Part shown: one piece after another, positions 31,532 to 34,164 of the stretch
Position numbering within the stretch: position 1 is the stretch's first letter
Layout of the letters: each line of letters begins with the position of its first letter
From: Candidatus Gastranaerophilales bacterium
GTDB lineage: Bacteria > Cyanobacteriota > Vampirovibrionia > Gastranaerophilales > Gastranaerophilaceae
Assembly: GCA_947624645.1 (NCBI GenBank)
Contig: CANQLG010000019.1
Span: 1 to 34,164, forward strand
Reading direction: 5' to 3'
DNA: 34,164 bases
The notes under the pieces: generated by a model
Databases searched by the model: none
Told to the model about the DNA's origin: nothing
The model's input: only the letters and a program-made list of their open reading frames with translations
Program-made: the position numbers and the translations under genes

Positions 31532-33365
31532 TCTGCTCCGCTGTTTCTGTTGGCTGTGGTTCCGATTCAACAAAGGGAGTATCTTTTCTCATAATAACTC
31601 TTGAAATTCTTATTCCGTCGAGTTCTATTACCTCAAAAGAAAGATTTTTATCTTCAACCTTATCTCCGATTTCAGGCTCTCTGCCGAGCAGCCCGAAAAC
31701 ATACCCGCCTATTGTTTGAAAATCCTCACTTGGAATATCCAAATCATATTTTTCGTTAATATCTTCAATATCCATTTGAGAAGAAACATTAAGAGTATTA
31801 TCATCTATTTTAATAAGTTCGGGTACAGGGGCTTCATCAAATTCGTCATATATCTCGCCGACTATTTCTTCAATAATATCTTCAACGGTAACGATACCGG
31901 CGATACCTCCATGTTCATCAACAACGGCAGCAATTTGATTTTTAGTGGCGGTAAAATCATTTAATAAATCACTGATAAACTTATTTTCAGGTATAATAAG
32001 AATTTCCCTTGCCAGTGATTTAATTGCAAAGCCTTCTTGTTCATAAGTTTTATCTCTAAGCGCCTTTAATGCATCTTTTGCATTTATAACCCCTATTAAA
32101 TTATCCACCGTATCTTCGTATATCGGGATACGGGTATGCCCTGATTCAATAATAACGTCAATTAAGGTGTTAAGATTATCTTCAGCATCAATAAATTGAA
32201 CCTGAGGACGCGGAACCATTATTTCTTTTACGACAGTTTGTGCGAATGAATAGAAGTTAGAAAGCATATTTGCTTCTTTATTGTCAATAACTTCAATTTT
32301 TTCACCCTCTTGAATAATTTTATCGAATTTATTTTCCCAGTTTTCCTCTGCATCGTTTGAATCTATTTCAACAGAAACATGAGAAATATTTTTAATATTT
32401 TCCCTTATCTTGCGTTCAACCATTTCTGTAATGTCGTCGGCTTCTTTTACTTGGATCTCAGGGTCAACTTCTATTTTTATATTAACAATTAAGCCCGATG
32501 TTCCCATATTCATAGTTTTTAATTCTTTAACACAGCTGACGCAGTGCAAATTTTCGGCAATTTGTTTAATAACTTCTTCAACCTGAGGTTCAGCAGATAA
32601 CCCGGTTAAAAGGTTAACGTTGTTTTTAAGCATATAACCCGCTAAAAATAAAAGTAATGACGCAATAATACCTGAAGCAATACCATCAGGAATATGGGCA
32701 ATATTATCAGGCAGAAGTTTTGAAACAGAAACCGCGACAAAAGCGACTATAACACCCGTTAGAGCCACAACATCTTCATACCAAACATATTTTGTAGTAG
32801 GGGTGTTAATTTTATGTACGTATTTAATTGATTTAATAAAATCTAAAACAGGGTTTTTATGTTCAATCAGCGATTCTTCCAAAACGGCATGAACAGCACT
32901 GTTAACAGCCCAGCTCTCAAAGCAGATACTTGCAATAAGAATAACGGCAAGAGCATGATAGTTGCTTAAAAGCTGTTTATTAACAAAAATCTTATCATAA
33001 GCACTGATTAAAGAAACTGCAGCACCTATAAACATCAAAATACAAGCAATAATAGTCCAAACATTAGTTTCCAGCCCGTGCCCAAAAGGATGAACTCTGT
33101 CAGAGGGTCTTGAACCTCTTTTTAAACCGACCATAAGACATATGCTGTTAAAAGAATCCACCCCTGAGTGAACAGCTTCTGCAAACATTGCAGAACTCTT
33201 TGTAAAATACCAGGAAGCGAATTTAATTAAAGTAATAAAAACATTAGCTAAAAAAGCCCGAACAACTGCTCTGAATTTAAGATTAACATTTTGTTTTTTT
33301 TCAAGATTTTCCGCGGCAGATTCTATACTTTGATTTTCCTGTGCGGGGTTTGAGTCTGATGTCAT
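31518..33365 (-). CDS. CDF-type metal transporter fused to CBS-pair and CorC/HlyC domain
   Basis: A 615-residue fusion. Residues about 30-255 are a six-helix cation diffusion facilitator: TM2 has AEAVHSGVDSFNS (H66, D70), followed by the typical HPFGHGLET (92-100). TM5 has EDVVALTGV with Glu/Asp where canonical CDFs have an HxxxD site, as in the SLC30A9-like branch. Residues about 258-336 fit the CDF cytoplasmic dimer domain. Residues about 365-505 match the start and CBS pair of CorC/TlyC proteins (VKEIMVPRPQVQFID, SGHTRIPIYED, VVDEHGGIAGIVTVEDIIEEIVGEI), and about 513-592 the CorC_HlyC domain. CorC proteins usually carry a DUF21 membrane domain; here a CDF stands in its place. The likely role is divalent-metal export with regulation by the C-terminus; metal and nucleotide unknown. 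Co-transcribed with era. Confidence 0.9.
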   Translation of the reverse strand: MTSDSNPAQENQSIESAAENLEKKQNVNLKFRAVVRAFLANVFITLIKFASWYFTKSSAMFAEAVHSGVDSFNSICLMVGLKRGSRPSDRVHPFGHGLETNVWTIIACILMFIGAAVSLISAYDKIFVNKQLLSNYHALAVILIASICFESWAVNSAVHAVLEESLIEHKNPVLDFIKSIKYVHKINTPTTKYVWYEDVVALTGVIVAFVAVSVSKLLPDNIAHIPDGIASGIIASLLLFLAGYMLKNNVNLLTGLSAEPQVEEVIKQIAENLHCVSCVKELKTMNMGTSGLIVNIKIEVDPEIQVKEADDITEMVERKIRENIKNISHVSVEIDSNDAEENWENKFDKIIQEGEKIEVIDNKEANMLSNFYSFAQTVVKEIMVPRPQVQFIDAEDNLNTLIDVIIESGHTRIPIYEDTVDNLIGVINAKDALKALRDKTYEQEGFAIKSLAREILIIPENKFISDLLNDFTATKNQIAAVVDEHGGIAGIVTVEDIIEEIVGEIYDEFDEAPVPELIKIDDNTLNVSSQMDIEDINEKYDLDIPSEDFQTIGGYVFGLLGREPEIGDKVEDKNLSFEVIELDGIRISRVIMRKDTPFVESEPQPTETAEQNETL

Positions 33366-33397
33366 TTTTACCCTTATATTGTTATATAACGAGGTAT

Positions 33398-33426
33398 ATT
33401 ATAAAATAAATAAATAAAAATGTCTA
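33398..33426 (-). promoter_or_regulatory. Promoter of the CDF-CorC / era operon
   Basis: On the minus strand, TAGACA (33426-33421), an exactly 17-nt spacer and a perfect TATAAT (33403-33398). The start site is near 33391, with AAGGGT ahead of the ATG. Confidence 0.75.
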
Positions 33427-33466
33427 TTGTGATAAATATAATGGTTTACAAGGCAAAATGAATTAT

Positions 33467-33859
33467 TTACCATTGTTTTTTATAAACTTTTAATCTGAAA
33501 TAGTCATATGGTGCCAACATTGCCCATGCAACGGCAAATGATGCCCCAGAGGATAAATTAATAAAAATACAGATGATATATAATAAAACACTCAGAGCTA
33601 ATGTATATATTATTGCTTTTAACCACATTCCCTTAAAAAGGTAGTAAAACGGACCAAAAAATCCTGCCGCTAATATAGTCCATATCCCTCCATTTTTAAA
33701 ATAAATTGAACTTAAAATTTCCATACTTCGAGATTGTTTATATTCTTTATTAAACTGTAAAAAAACTTTATCATCACAGCAATATTTATTTATTATTTTA
33801 AATCTGGTTTTCCAGGACTCACTTACGTTTAAATTATCTATTACAACTTCATCAATCAT
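33467..33859 (-). CDS. DUF2628-like small membrane protein
   Basis: A 130-residue protein with a soluble N-terminus of about 50 residues and two or three hydrophobic segments (about 58-75, 81-101, 105-117). The segment AAGFFGPFYYLFKGMWLKAIIY (about 64-85) carries the F-G-P-x-Y-Y-x-x-x-K-G-M-W-x-K-A core typical of DUF2628 proteins, whose function is unknown. A strong AAGGAG lies 8 nt before the ATG. The upstream promoter contains a run of nine G in its spacer (33887-33895), so expression may vary with tract length. It is upstream of, and on the same strand as, the CDF-CorC/era operon, which has its own promoter. Confidence 0.75.
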   Translation of the reverse strand: MIDEVVIDNLNVSESWKTRFKIINKYCCDDKVFLQFNKEYKQSRSMEILSSIYFKNGGIWTILAAGFFGPFYYLFKGMWLKAIIYTLALSVLLYIICIFINLSSGASFAVAWAMLAPYDYFRLKVYKKQW

Positions 33860-33880
33860 ATAAATTTCTCCTTAAGAATA

Positions 33881-33910
33881 ATAATACCCCCCCCCGAAGA
33901 AAAATGTAAA
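33881..33910 (-). promoter_or_regulatory. Promoter with a G9 homopolymer in the spacer (possible phase-variable switch)
   Basis: On the minus strand: -35 TTTACA (33910-33905), an 18-nt spacer made of TTTTTCTTC plus nine G, and -10 TATTAT (33886-33881). Loss of one G would give the optimal 17-nt spacing. The start would be close to 33874, leaving a very short leader before AAGGAG. Confidence 0.6.
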
Positions 33911-33983
33911 TAAAAATGTTTAAAAAATTTTTTTTAGTATTAAAATAATATTATCGAATAATTGAAAACCAAATAACAATTAT

Positions 33984-34064
33984 CGGGATGTAGCGAGCTT
34001 GACTCTGCCGACTCAAACGATACAGTGTATCGTTCGAGGAGAGGTAGCACCGTAGGTGCGCTAC
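33984..34064 (+). repeat. Truncated tRNA-Pro-like copy merged with a structured element
   Basis: Positions 33982-33995 repeat the start of the intact tRNA-Pro about 104 bases further on (ATCGGGATGTAGCG, then AGCTTG after one missing base). The rest is not tRNA. It can form a three-way structure: closing stem GTAGC/GCTAC (33990-33994 with 34060-34064), a long hairpin (34012-34038, AACGATAC-AGT-GTATCGTT core with CTC/GAG, extended by CTCT/AGAG), and a second hairpin GCACC-GTA-GGTGC (34047-34059). It is GC-richer than its surroundings. Confidence 0.55.
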
Positions 34065-34087
34065 AATATGAAAACTGAATACTAAAT

Positions 34088-34161
34088 CGGGATGTAGCGC
34101 AGCTTGGTAGCGCACCGTGTTCGGGTCGCGGGGGTCGCAAGTTCGAATCTTGTCATCCCGA
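34088..34161 (+). tRNA. tRNA-Pro(CGG), CCA not encoded
   Basis: The acceptor stem CGGGATG/CATCCCG begins with the C typical of bacterial tRNA-Pro and has discriminator A. The D-arm is GCGC...GCGC. The anticodon stem CCGTG/CGCGG has loop TTCGGGT, giving anticodon CGG. The T-arm is GCAAG-TTCGAAT-CTTGT. The gene is followed by TTT, with no encoded CCA. Confidence 0.95.
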
Positions 34162-34164
34162 TTT

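Noticed and set aside
33940-34140. Minus-strand open frame across tRNA-Pro and the upstream structured segment
   Set aside because: It covers a clear tRNA gene on the other strand and has no ribosome site.

Overview
The window is 34 kb of low-GC bacterial chromosome with dense, short-spaced genes, strong AGGAGG-type ribosome binding sites and many clean hairpin terminators. Secreted S-layer-homology (SLH) proteins, a bifunctional AdhE next to a Rex repressor, a GGGtGRT/NifU-like gene pair and short N-terminal tags on several proteins together suggest an anaerobic, fermentative member of the non-photosynthetic Cyanobacteria (Vampirovibrionia/'Melainabacteria', Gastranaerophilales-like). This assignment is an inference from gene content; no marker in the window proves it. 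No CRISPR array, transposase, integrase or phage gene was seen, so this looks like ordinary host chromosome with some lineage-specific genes.

Layout. 1-3.4 kb: the 5' part of a tRNA (probably Asp), glyS, and a convergent HEAT-repeat gene. 3.4-9.8 kb: two paralogous SLH proteins on opposite strands flank a large secreted TPR protein, a glycine-zipper membrane protein and a tRNA-Leu/tRNA-Lys pair. 9.8-15.9 kb: rpsU (S21), a repeat-tailed hypothetical protein, rex and adhE (redox-controlled ethanol fermentation), and two small hypothetical genes. 15.9-21 kb: a divergent GH77 glucanotransferase, a sodium-dependent NSS transporter, and the GGGtGRT/NifU-like pair. 21-25.9 kb: a SNF2-family helicase, then a two-gene unit encoding a secreted, cysteine-repeat, metallothionein-like protein and a TPR protein. 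25.9-30.4 kb: a radical SAM protein with an N-terminal twitch/SPASM-like region, a polytopic GT-C-like membrane protein, gatC and pyrG. 30.4-34.2 kb: a repeat-like intergenic element, era, an unusual CDF-transporter/CBS/CorC fusion, a DUF2628 protein whose promoter contains a run of nine G, a tRNA-like structured repeat and tRNA-Pro(CGG).

How the genes fit together. The core genes (glyS, rpsU, gatC, pyrG, era, tRNAs) serve translation, nucleotide synthesis and ribosome assembly. adhE and rex indicate NADH-responsive fermentation, and the GH77 enzyme indicates alpha-glucan turnover. The envelope genes (two SLH proteins, two secreted TPR proteins, a small Cys-rich secreted protein) point to a diderm surface. 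The strongest candidates for something undescribed are the secreted repeat metallothionein-like protein (24.2-25.1 kb), the CDF-CorC fusion (31.5-33.4 kb), the putative phase-variable poly-G promoter (33.9 kb) and the inverted-repeat-bounded element (30.4-30.6 kb).
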